DNA of 64,000 nucleotides from Venturia oleaginea (taxonomy: Eukaryota; Ascomycota; Dothideomycetes; Venturiales; Venturiaceae). The stretch is taken from positions 744,001 to 808,000 of the forward strand of contig JABMLP010000023.1 of NCBI GenBank assembly GCA_013176395.1, given 5' to 3'. Positions 12,004 through 21,550 of this stretch are shown piece by piece. Under the pieces are notes generated by a model, which made no database searches, was not told the origin of the DNA, and saw nothing but the letters and a program-made list of their open reading frames with translations. Each line of letters begins with the position of its first letter. Position 1 is the stretch's first letter. Both the position numbers and the translations under genes were made by a program.

Positions 12004-13417
12004 GATGCGTGTGAGTGTGCGTGTGCGTGAAAGAGGCCGAACATAAGAGATCTCGCCTTTCAAAGACACCGCATTTAGTCTTAGCAGCAGTCCATCGGGA
12101 TCTGTTGGGTAATACGAGCTGAGATCGCGAAGCACAAAGAAGTCTCCTGGATGCCACTGTTCCATCAAGTCACTGTGGCTGACAAGAGCTCCGCAGAGGA
12201 CATTAGTGGAGCGATGGAACAGCTTTCCACAATTTTTGTCTCACTAATGATGCGTATCAAGTTATTGGAAGGTGCTACGATCAAGCTTCCAGGTCTTTGA
12301 GTACTGCCTGACTTGTCACTTACAAGAGGTTCAGCTTTCACCATACCACCACATCATTTGTCGTAATGCCACCACTGTTGAACAACGAGGGAGTGTCATA
12401 ATAAGGGCATGATTGCAATAGTCGATATTCATTCAACTGTCCATTTTGACATTTTCAGTCGGACGCAGACAGATCTTCGCCACAGCTCCACTCGCGATCC
12501 AATTTGGCGTACCGAAACACCTCTGCTGCCCAAAACCAGATAAGGGATAATTGGCGAGGATCTCTCTCTACGCCCTTCAATTTGCGATCACGTTGCATTA
12601 TTGTGGTTCTCAAGTGAATGAGGATTTTCAACATGCGATCGACCATTTTTGTGAGAGCCAAGACAGCAGCGGATTAAGACCAACAGGATTTTTATTCAGT
12701 TTTCATGGGATTCTGATTAAATCTCGAGACTTCATATCACATAATAGGAAGTTTATGGGGCGTTATCTCGATAGATTGACGACAAACGACGTATTTGATC
12801 GGTATGATCTTCATGCTCAGCTGTCTTCGCTCTCACAAAAACACTCGATCGCATGCTGAAAATGTCCTCGTTCACTTGAGAACCACAAGAGAACTATCGT
12901 GGTTTGTACATCAGCGTATAAAATCTTTAGGTTCTTTAGTTAAGTAAGTCAATCTCAGCATATTATACTTTCGAAGTTAACGAGGATATTTATAACCCAC
13001 GATCGAGTGGTTTTCTAAGAGTGAAAAATACTATGGTCTGTTGGATAATAGACGTCTAGTGGTTAGATCTTCGCAGGGGTGTTTTTGCTGTGAAGCATGG
13101 ATCGGACAAGGGGATCCACTGACGTTTACTATGGTGTCCGGCATATTAGTTGTTAGTCCCATGCTAAATGTGGTGATCTGAGGGCTTAATATATCGGTAT
13201 TTCACTCAGATTTTGGTATTTTAATACATTTACAAGCAGAATCTAATTAGCTATCTGTCACGGAAGCGATGGAGGTAGTTGCAAAGCACATTGACAAGTG
13301 TTCGGCCGTACTAGCTATGAGCGAGCGTGATAGAAGTCATTGGTATTATCTTTCTAAGAGTCAAGACATTGCGTGAAGAATCTAAGCACAGTGGAGGAAT
13401 TGCGAGGTAGGTAAGGG
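12004..13417. other. Intergenic, AT-rich toward the retroelement
   Basis: A GT-rich run lies just after the esterase stop (about 12006-12030). The rest has ORFs up to about 100 codons without protein-like composition and becomes AT-rich past 12900. No gene, LTR pair or RNA gene is supported. Confidence 0.4.
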
Positions 13418-13422
13418 ATTCC

Positions 13423-13636
13423 TGTCATGATCGAACTATGTTGGTATTCAAATGCAGTTAAATGTTGTTAAATGTTGTTAAATGTGGTGGTTCTGCTCGA
13501 TCAGGTCTAGCGCGAGACCGGTCGCAAGTATTTAGACTCGTCTCTACCTCTTAGTTAGCTCCTCATCCTTACAACTTCGCACATCTTATAGAATTCAAAT
13601 CATGCTTCCAAATCAAGTCCAAGGTCAAACGTGACA
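13423..13636 (+). repeat. 5' LTR of the chromovirus (214 bp)
   Basis: Begins TGTCATGATCGAAC and ends AACGTGACA, so the termini are inverted TGTC/GACA. It contains three tandem copies of a TTAAATGTTG-like decamer near 13460-13488. Confidence 0.93.
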
Positions 13637-13705
13637 GTTTGTAAGGATCTCTTCTCACGACAAGTCAGGCTGCTATTTTTACGCAGCCGACAAACCTCAC
13701 CTACC

Positions 13706-15280
13706 ATGCCCCGTATTCTCGACCTCCCCTCCCTTGCAGACGATACTACCACCCTCGAAAATAGTACTCTCGACAAACCTCTAGCCTTCTACGACTTCTC
13801 TGTAGCCCCTAGACTCGCAGCAATCCTCACCCAGAAAATCCAAACTACCTTCGCAACTCCAGTAGACCCCCACTCAGTCGACGAAGATAACGATACCTCA
13901 ATTACCCATGTCACCCTCGACCGCGCTTCGGCGCTCCTACTCCTCCAGCTTTTAGCTACCATCTCTCATATGTTCAACACAGCTCAGCAAGACCAGGATA
14001 CCATGTCCCGTACAATTCAAGAACTCAAGCTCGAAGCCTCTGAGAACGAAGCTCGCGCCCTTCGAGCAGAGCTCCAGGGTGTCACTTCTCGCGAAACCTA
14101 TACCCCTCGACCAACCCAAGGCGACATCTCCATCTTTGAAGGAGATAAGAATAAATACAAGAGTTGGCTCTTAGACCTCCGAATAAAACCCAGCGCAGAC
14201 TCCAGAGCATTCCCTTCGGTAAACTCCCAAGTTACTTACGCCTTCAATCGGCTTGACGACAAGTGCAAATCTACAATTCGCCCATACTACAACGAAACTA
14301 CGAATTCATGGCCTTTTGTGTCCTTCGACGAATTCATCTCAAAGCTCAACGACAGCTACGCTCCTCGTTTCGACACTCAAGATGCTATGAATAAACTGCA
14401 GAACCACAAGATGGCAAACAGAACATTCGCCACTTACGTCGCAGATTTCCGACGCCTACTCCAAGAAGCCGGAATTACCCTCCCTCACGTCTCAGAACCC
14501 GCAAACCCCTTGGAGCAACTTATGATCGTCAACTTCCGCAACGGCCTGAGCGCAGAACTTAGCGGAGCAATGATTCACGTCCCTACGACAAAGAAACTAG
14601 AGGAGTTAATCGATCTGTGCCACAACTGCGAAGCCAACATGAAACAGTTCGAGAAGATCTCCCGAGCTCGAAAAGCTCCCGTATTCTCAGGATTATCTAC
14701 ATCAGCTACCGCTCCCTCCTCATCCCAACGCGCATTCCTAGTCCCCCCCGCCACTTCTCATGCTTTTGCCGACGCCATGGACATCTCAGTTATGAACCTC
14801 AACGGTAGGGCCGGCGCCGACATAGGTACCTGCCTCCCGTCTCTCCAGATGAAGCCAATCGCTTCCTGGACCCTGGAAGAGAAAGCCGCCAATACCCAAT
14901 GGCGAAAAACCAACAACCGTTGCGGGTACTGCGGAGAGCTCACAGTAATTATGCCTAATGGTCAGAAGCATATCGCCGCCGTATGCCCCAAGAAAGCCCA
15001 ACGTGGACGCCCCTCCAATCAGTTCACTACCCCCAACCAGTTCGTCAGTGACCCCATACAGTTTGGCAACTCCGGAGCTCGAAACTTCATTCCCCCTATA
15101 AGCTTTGGCAATATAAGCATGCCAGGAGCATCGGGAGCGTATCAACAGAACGCCCAGACTCCTCAGATCACTCAAGGCCCCGAAGAACGCTCAGGTTCCA
15201 TCGCCTCTTCTAGCACCACAAGCTACAGCTTCGGATCAATCCCATACACCCCGAGTTCGGAAAACTCAGAGTCTCGTTGA
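13706..15280 (+). CDS. gag: Chromovirus Gag polyprotein
   Basis: A 524-residue Gag if the first good ATG (13706, MPRILDLPSL) is used; the frame is open back into the LTR. An N-terminal coiled-coil part is followed by the retrotransposon capsid-like region (KSWLLDLRIK..., FDEFISKLNDSYAPRFD, FATYVADFRRLLQEAG, FRNGLSAELSGAM). A zinc-finger-like element follows, with Cys-X2-Cys-X12-His-X4-Cys near residues 408-429. A classical retroviral knuckle has four residues between the second Cys and the His, so this one is expanded. The tail is Gln/Ser/Pro-rich. The stop at 15278-15280 lies inside the pol frame, which is open from 15214, so pol would need a -1 shift in a 67-base overlap. Confidence 0.85.
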   Translation: MPRILDLPSLADDTTTLENSTLDKPLAFYDFSVAPRLAAILTQKIQTTFATPVDPHSVDEDNDTSITHVTLDRASALLLLQLLATISHMFNTAQQDQDTMSRTIQELKLEASENEARALRAELQGVTSRETYTPRPTQGDISIFEGDKNKYKSWLLDLRIKPSADSRAFPSVNSQVTYAFNRLDDKCKSTIRPYYNETTNSWPFVSFDEFISKLNDSYAPRFDTQDAMNKLQNHKMANRTFATYVADFRRLLQEAGITLPHVSEPANPLEQLMIVNFRNGLSAELSGAMIHVPTTKKLEELIDLCHNCEANMKQFEKISRARKAPVFSGLSTSATAPSSSQRAFLVPPATSHAFADAMDISVMNLNGRAGADIGTCLPSLQMKPIASWTLEEKAANTQWRKTNNRCGYCGELTVIMPNGQKHIAAVCPKKAQRGRPSNQFTTPNQFVSDPIQFGNSGARNFIPPISFGNISMPGASGAYQQNAQTPQITQGPEERSGSIASSSTTSYSFGSIPYTPSSENSESR

Positions 15281-17064
15281 AAAGACGTTCATCAAGACAC
15301 GACAACAAATCGAAACGGCATGTCCTTCACATCAGTTCAGCAGTTCTAGGTTACTCAGAGAAATCGACAGGAGAGATTTATGGACCAGTAGACTCTAGAC
15401 CAATCATAGTCCCAATTACACTTAATGAATCGATCAAAACTCTCGCCGTTACTGATTCCTTTGCCACAGGAAGTTTTATAGACCTCGATTTCGCGCAATC
15501 CCACAGCATTCCCTTTATTCCTCTCGAAACTCCCCGCCGCCTCAAAGCCTTTGACGGCAAACAGGCATCCTCTGCACCCTCTCACGTTACTCACGAAATC
15601 CACGTCTCCGTCAGAACCGGAGAACACCACTTCGAAACCACGAAATTCTTTGTTACCCGTCTCGGCTCCGCAGCAGTCATCTTTGGCACTCCCTGGATGA
15701 ACCTCCACGGTGTGAAACTCGATTTTGAGAATCGAAGTATTCACTTCGGCACCCACTGTTCTAAGAAATGTCTTCAGGGCCAAGAGGGCTCTGTTAAGTA
15801 TATCCCGCTCCCGTTTGGTGCCCACACACCGCCTCAAGAAACCCCGGACTCTCCTCGCGATTGGAAGATTGTTAACTCTCACGCTTTTCAATGGAATTCT
15901 AAGCAACCCAACGCTCAAATCTACGCAATCAGTATTCAAGATATCGATAAATTTCTGGCGAAGAAACCAGATTACAAAGACCCCCGTCCCCAGTTACCCG
16001 AAGACCTTCACGACCCCGCGCACGCTTTTAATAGAGAAGCTGCTGATTCACTGCCCCCGTCACGCCTCGTCGACCATAAAATTGAAATTCAAGAAGACAA
16101 GAAAAACCAGTTACCAAACGCCTCTCTCTACGGTATGTCCCAGAACGAACTCAGATGCCTCCGGAAATGGCTCGAGGAGAATTTGGGAAAAGGTTTTATC
16201 AGAAAAAGTCAGTCCGACGTCAGTTCCCCATGTATCTTTGTCAAAAAACCAGGTGGTGGTCTGCGATTCTGCGTAGACTACCGAAAACTCAACGCCATTA
16301 CTCGAAAAAACCGATACCCTATTCCCTTACTCCGCGAAACCCTAGACAAACTCAGCAAAGCCAAGTACTTCACGAAGATCGATATTATCTCAGCACTCAA
16401 CGCACTCCGAGTCCACCCCGACAGCGTTCCTCTCACTGCATTCAGAACCCGCTTCGGTCTGTTCGAATCTCTAGTTATGAACTTCGGCCTCTGCAATGCC
16501 CCGGCGACCTGGCAGTCGTATATTAACGAACAACTTAAAGACTTCCTCGACGTTTTCTGCACCGCGTACCTCGACGACATCCTAATCTACAGCGAAACTC
16601 TCGAAGAGCATAAAATTCAAGTGCGGCAGAATATCGAACGAATGCACGCAGCAGGACTCAACATCGACATCGACAAATGCGAATTCTACCAGACAGAAGT
16701 CAAATTTCTCGGTTTAATTATCACAGACCACGGAATCCGGATGGACCCGGACAAAGTCAAAACAATCATTGATTGGCAATACTGTACCACTCGCCACGAC
16801 GTCCAATCCTTCCTCGGTTTTGCCAATTTCTACCGCCGTTTTATTTTCAATTACTCCTCCACCGCGAAACCTCTTACCGACTTACTGAAAAAAGACAAGC
16901 CGTTCTACTTCGGCCCAAAACAGCGCGCCGCTTTTGACAAAACTCCAAGAAGCCTTCATCTCCGCACCAATCCTCGCACATTTCGACCCTACAAAGAAGT
17001 GTATTGTCGAAACAGACGCCTCCGACTGGGTAGGCGCTGGAGTACTCTCACAAATCGGCAATGA
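15277..17064 (+). pseudogene. pol: Chromovirus Pol, first part: protease and reverse transcriptase
   Basis: This frame is -1 relative to gag. Near 15440-15490 it has an aspartic-protease segment reading TDSFATGSFID, where the family has D-S/T-G; the Gly is replaced by Phe. The reverse transcriptase domain follows: VKKPGGGLRFCVDYRKLN, FTKIDIISALNALRV, FGLCNAPATWQ and the catalytic YLDD at 16566-16577, all intact. VKFLGLIITDHGI and the connection region come next. The frame is lost at about 16936-16944, where an extra base in a short A run moves the correct reading to the next frame. The terminal residues up to 17064 are therefore off-frame. Confidence 0.88.
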
Positions 17065-18517
17065 CGGTTTGCTACACCCCGTCGCCTTCTTCTCTCACAA
17101 GTTCACACCCCAGGAGTGTAATTACGAAATCTACGACAAAGAACTCCTAGCAATCATTCGCGCATTTGAAGAGTGGCGAGGAGAGCTCGAAGGAACTGAA
17201 GACCCGATCGAAGTTATTACAGACCACCGAAACCTCGAATACTACATGTCAACCAAAAAACTCACTCGCCGACAAGCCCGTTGGGCCGAATTCCTCTCCC
17301 AATTCCACTTCGAAATCAAATGGAGACCAGGAAAAGATACTACGAAACCCGACGCCCTGACCCGCCGCTCCCAAGACCTCCCCTCAAACGTATCCGACCC
17401 GCGTATCCAGCACCAGTCACAGGTTATGCTTAAACCCCACACACTTGACCCTAAGATTCGAAAAGAACTAGCGCTCCAAGTCCACAATCTTTCATTATGC
17501 CTAGTTACGCTTCGTGACCACTCCTCTCCACAAGGCTTCGAGAAAAGCCCAGACTACCGCGACTCTTCCGAAAATGACGGGGACGAATCCCTTGAGCCCC
17601 TCAACGATATATGGAACAAACCTAGCAATGACGCAGAAGCTGAAGAACAAACCCCAACCACCCCGTTCTCCCCTCCGGACATATTCATCCCTTCGCAAGA
17701 CCCAGACGACGAAGAGCTTATTTGGGACGAAGACAAATTTGAAGAACTCTACGCTAGAGCGTTGACTAAAGATAAAGAACCACGCGAAGTCTTGAAAAAA
17801 CTACGCGACGGCAAAACCCACCACCAAACGTTGCGGATGCAGGACTGCGAAGAACGCGACGGCCGCCTTTGGTATAAAAAGTGTCTATTTATTCCCCAAG
17901 ACGATACACTACAAGCATACATTCTGAAAGCGAACCACGACTCTAATGTCGCAGGTCACCCGGGTAAAGCTAACAACTTCCTCAAACTCCGCAAGTCCTA
18001 CTACTGGCATGGCATGCACGCCACCTCGGACAAATGGGTCTCACGATGCGACGCCTGTCGACGCGCAAAACCGAGCAACCTAATGTACCAAGGACTCCTC
18101 AACACTCTCGAAGCCCCTCAACGAAGATGGGAAGACATCCAGATGGACTTCATTACCAATTTACCTGCCACACGCAAAGGAGGTAATACCTGCCTCTTAG
18201 TAATTGTCGATCGCCTCACCAAAATCAAGCACCTTATCCCCTGCCAAAAACTCCCAGAAGCCCGCGAATGCGCCTTACTCTTTCTCCAACACGTCTACCG
18301 CCTCCACGGCTTACCTCGAATCATTATCTCCGACCGAGGATCCCAATTCGTTGCTATCCTCTGGAAAGTACTCTGCAAACGCCTCGGAATCCGAATCCGC
18401 CTCTCTACCAGTTTCCACCCCGAGATAGATGGCGGGACCGAGCGAGCGAATGCCCAAGTCGAAATCTACATCCGTGCTTACTGCAATTATCAACAAGATG
18501 ATTGGGACGAATGGTAA
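16934..18517 (+). pseudogene. pol: Chromovirus Pol, second part: RNase H and integrase
   Basis: Continues Pol in the +1 frame after the break near 16940. RNase H: IVETDASDWVGAGVLSQ, YDKELLAIIRAFEEWR, VITDHRNLEYYM, WRPGKDTTKPDALTRR. Integrase zinc finger of H-H-C-C type: NHDSNVAGHPGKANN with CDACRRAKPS. Catalytic core Asp in IQMDFITNLP, Asp in ISDRGSQFV and Glu in GGTERANAQVE are all present. The frame ends in a TAA at 18515-18517 inside the conserved DEW-LPLAEF-type segment, where two bases are missing relative to the reading in the next frame. Confidence 0.88.
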
Positions 18518-19376
18518 CCACTGCGAATTCGTGATCAACAACACAACCTCCAATGCAACAAAACTCACCATTTTTCGCCGCCTACGGCTAGAACCACGCT
18601 CCGGATTGGAAGCGCCAATTCAACCAGACCGTAACGCCTCTCGCCACGAAATTACCGAGACACGAAAAGCTAATTCCATGGCTGACTTCATGGCAAACCT
18701 TGCGAAGATTTGCTACAACGAGATCCGCCACGCCAGCGCTACCTACGAATATTTCAAGAACAAACATCGGCTTGGTTCTCCAAACTACAAAGTTGGTGAC
18801 TGGGTTTGGCTAAACCTCAAGAATATCAAGACCACGCGCCCATCCAAAAAGTTCGACTGCAAGTTCGCCGGCAAATTCAAGATTCTACAAGCCCTAGACC
18901 ACGACGCTTACAAACTCGAGCTCCCTACTTCTATGCATTGCCATCCCGTCTTTCATACAAATCTACTGCTCCCTGCCTACCCCCCCTCCGACAGGATGTT
19001 TCCAAACTAGAATGACTCACAACCTCCTCCCGTCGATGTTGAAGAAAACGATGGAATCTACACCCTGGATGAAGTCGTTGATTCACGATTCAACAAAGCT
19101 ACGAAGAGATTTGACTACAAGGTTAAATGGGAAGGCTATTACTTACCAACATGGGAACCCCTTCAATTCTTGCACAACGCAAAGAGCGCGGTTGATGAAT
19201 TTCACCAGAGATATCCAAGAAAACCAAAACCAACCGGGTACAGGCCTGGTTACGATTCGATCATGCTTCAAGTTTGTCAGTCACCTCGCCAAATAGTTCA
19301 GTTTGAACCAATGCGCCTCGGCCTTGTTGGGGGGTACTGTCGTGGTCGAACTATGTTGGTATTCGAATGCAGTTAA
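18498..19376 (+). pseudogene. pol: Chromovirus Pol, third part: integrase C-terminus and chromodomain
   Basis: Pol resumes in a third frame near 18525 (EFVINNTTSNATKLT). Two small deletions near 18570-18592 appear to compensate each other, since a short piece reads best in a neighbouring frame before EPRSGLE. The GPY/F-like region VGDWVWLNLKNI...KKFDCKFAGKFKILQALD is intact. An in-frame TAG at 19008-19010 interrupts it. Beyond it, at about 19053-19190, a chromodomain reads IYTLDEVVDSRFNK, YKVKWEGYYLPTWEPLQFL and AVDEFHQRYP, including the aromatic residues used for histone-tail binding. In the family this domain steers integration to methylated-H3K9 chromatin. Confidence 0.85.
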
Positions 19377-19556
19377 ATGTAGTTAAATGTGGTGGTTCTG
19401 CTCGATCAGGTCTAGCGCGATCAGGTCTAGCGCGAGACCGGTCGCAAGTATTTAGACTCGTCTCTACCTCTTAGTTAACTCCTCATCCTTATAACTTCGC
19501 ACATCTTATAGAATTCAAATCATGCTTCCAAATCAAGTCCAAGGTCAAACGTGACA
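19338..19556 (+). repeat. 3' LTR of the chromovirus (219 bp)
   Basis: Same ends as the 5' LTR (TGTC...GTGACA). It differs by about six transitions, one fewer TTAAATGTNG unit, and a 15-bp tandem duplication of GATCAGGTCTAGCGC. Confidence 0.93.
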
Positions 19557-19561
19557 ATTCC

Positions 19562-20330
19562 TCGGTTTGTGCGCTAGAATCACGTGTATACCAGTTCATG
19601 GTAACACTCTCAGTGTCACTCCGTGACACTATCTTCCTATTACCACTTTGTATAGCCTTATATACAGAGAGATCTACAGCTTGAAATAGATTAATTAGAG
19701 CACCAGGGATTAACGCATTGGCCAGAGACTAACAACTAATAGCTATGTAACCATATACTATTATTCAACAGACCATAGTGCCGTAGTAGATAGCTAAGTA
19801 TGAAAAATTCGCCAAATAGATACGTCATTGAACGTCGATCTATCGATTCGATGGCGCCCCATAAACTTCTTATCTTAGTGTAATATAAAACCTGTGACGG
19901 CATGGCATGGTGGCCATCTTTGTCACATGACAACGTTTCGCAGCCACACTGTGGCGAGAGGAACATCAACTCGCGCGCCCCGTAGTTACTTACTCTCTAT
20001 CTGATATTCTCTCATCACACTGAGTAAATGGAATCTTAGTTCATTCTGTCTGGTTCAATGCTCGCCGTGACAAAACCTCTACATTTGAACAGAATCTTAT
20101 CACGGTACCTCGTAACCTCTATTCCTCTTTATAGCAAAGATATCCTAACGGATCCTTGCGACAGTTACTATAATGTTACAGGTCCGATAGGTATTCATAA
20201 ACCCGCCGAGAACGTAATATAAGTATAGTAGAATCCGACGACGACGACGACGACGAAGAACGTGAAGTACAGAACGCTCTACCCGTCGTAATCCATAAGT
20301 ATAGAATACTCCAATCCAAATCCAACGATC
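19562..20330. other. AT-rich spacer with a hairpin and a CGA microsatellite
   Basis: No gene is supported. A perfect 8-bp inverted repeat with a 3-base loop (AGTGTCAC-TCC-GTGACACT) lies at 19612-19630, and its arms resemble LTR ends (GTGACA). A (CGA)n run lies at about 20235-20257. The remainder is AT-rich and probably eroded repeat. Confidence 0.4.
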
Positions 20331-20425
20331 ATGAAGCTTATCAACATCTTTTCTACCATCCTTCACCTAGCTTCTGTTAATGCCGCCGCCGATTTACCAT
20401 TCGTAAGTATCCCTCCCTCCTCTAT

Positions 20426-21422
20426 AATTTTGTTAAGGGATGGAATCCTTCTCCCTAGCTTATCCATGACTGGATTTCGATTGTTCTCTTGTTATTCTGC
20501 AAGCTGTCATGTTCTATTTTGCAAGCTGTCATGTTCTATTTGCAAGCTGTCATGTTCCATTTAAAGATACATTCTAGAAGGATCTATTTGTAAGAGGAGG
20601 ATTATATATACAAGCTATCCTTCCTGTACTTACACTTTCTTCCTTGTAGTTAGATACTTTGAAATACAAGCTGTCTTCCCTCACTTGCGAAACACCTTTG
20701 AGGGTTGTGTTACAGATCACCTCAAGACCGAAGAGCAGGGACAACGGGACTTGCAGAGGATGGTTGGATAACAAGAAGTTGTTGTTAGGACTGATGTGGA
20801 GTGGAATCCGTTGGGCGCACAAGAGGGGACTGGTGCAACCAGGTCAGTCCTAAGAGAGAATAGTACGTGCAGGAGTCACGTGATATTCCCACAGTTTCCA
20901 CAGCACTTGGCATTGCCCACAGTGTGGGAAGTGTGGGAAGAGCCAAGAGGTGTGGGAATACACCTTGGCACCCAGAACCAGAAGGGTATATAGGGAGGAC
21001 GTTGGACGGACTTTCCTTTCTCTCTTCGTGGTTATCTCATGTTATGTTTCTCACATAGGAGCTTCTTCAACCTACTACAGTAACGACCTTTTACTTAGAT
21101 ACAATCAAGCACAAGTCATATGCACACGAAGCAAGCCCACCCCCAACCTTCATACTAACCGACAAGCGTTCAGGATTGATCTGAGGATCAAATCGGTTAG
21201 ACGACAATTGAATTGGGAGATACATCGGACGGCTAGGATCTAGTGAGCCTCCAAAGAACCTGAGCAAGGAAAGGTACTTAAGGTAAGTACTTCCAGACTG
21301 ATATTGCCCTTACCCCAAACCCGCGGACCAGAACAAGAGAACACAGGCGTCAAGAAGGTCTTGACATAATCAACTGTGTTGAGAAACGAGTTCCCCGTAA
21401 CAGGTTGAACTCTTACAAATTT
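20426..21422 (+). mobile_element. Solo LTR (family A) with TSD AATTT, itself interrupted
   Basis: Starts TGTTAAGGGATGG at 20431 and ends AACTCTTACA at 21417, flanked by AATTT at 20426-20430 and 21418-21422. The left part matches the copy at 59025-59268 almost base for base. It has three tandem copies of a GCAAGCTGTCATGTTCTATT unit (20499, 20521, 20542) where the other copy has one. It is split by a second LTR at 20708-21402. No internal retroelement sequence remains, so it is a solo LTR formed by LTR-LTR recombination. Confidence 0.88.
20703..21407 (+). mobile_element. Solo LTR (family B, 695 bp) nested in family A
   Basis: Starts TGTTACAGATCACC at 20708 and ends CCCCGTAACA at 21402, with inverted termini TGTTAC/GTAACA. 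It is flanked by GGTTG at 20703-20707 and 21403-21407. Removing it restores the GGGTTGAACTCTTACA end of the surrounding LTR exactly as in the 59-kb copy. A TATATAGGG sequence near 20987 could be its promoter. Confidence 0.87.
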
Positions 21423-21550
21423 CGTTCGAACCCCACCAATCGATCTATATACTGATATTTATAAAGTACAGTGCACTCTCGCGAATCAATGCTGCTATAG
21501 AGACTGGCAGACTTGCTATATACGTCTCTCTATCCTCTCTATCCTCTTAA

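Larger units (their letters stand above)
13418..19561 (+). mobile_element. Ty3/Gypsy chromovirus with 5-bp target duplication
   Basis: Full-length LTR retrotransposon: 5' LTR 13423-13636, internal region, 3' LTR 19338-19556. It is flanked by the direct repeat ATTCC at 13418-13422 and 19557-19561. Protein order is Gag, protease, reverse transcriptase, RNase H, integrase, chromodomain, which is the order of chromoviruses. A purine-rich GGGGGG tract just before the 3' LTR (19329-19334) is the likely polypurine tract. I could not assign a tRNA primer site after the 5' LTR. pol is broken by at least three frame or stop lesions, so this copy is non-autonomous. GC content of the coding part is high, with no sign of heavy RIP. 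Confidence 0.93.

Noticed and set aside
13637..13700. tRNA primer-binding site after the 5' LTR
   Set aside because: No TGG-start match to a tRNA 3' end could be recognised; left unassigned.
21420..21440. TTCGTTCGAACCCCACC resembling a tRNA T-arm
   Set aside because: No acceptor stem, D-arm or anticodon arm can be drawn upstream; the preceding DNA is LTR.
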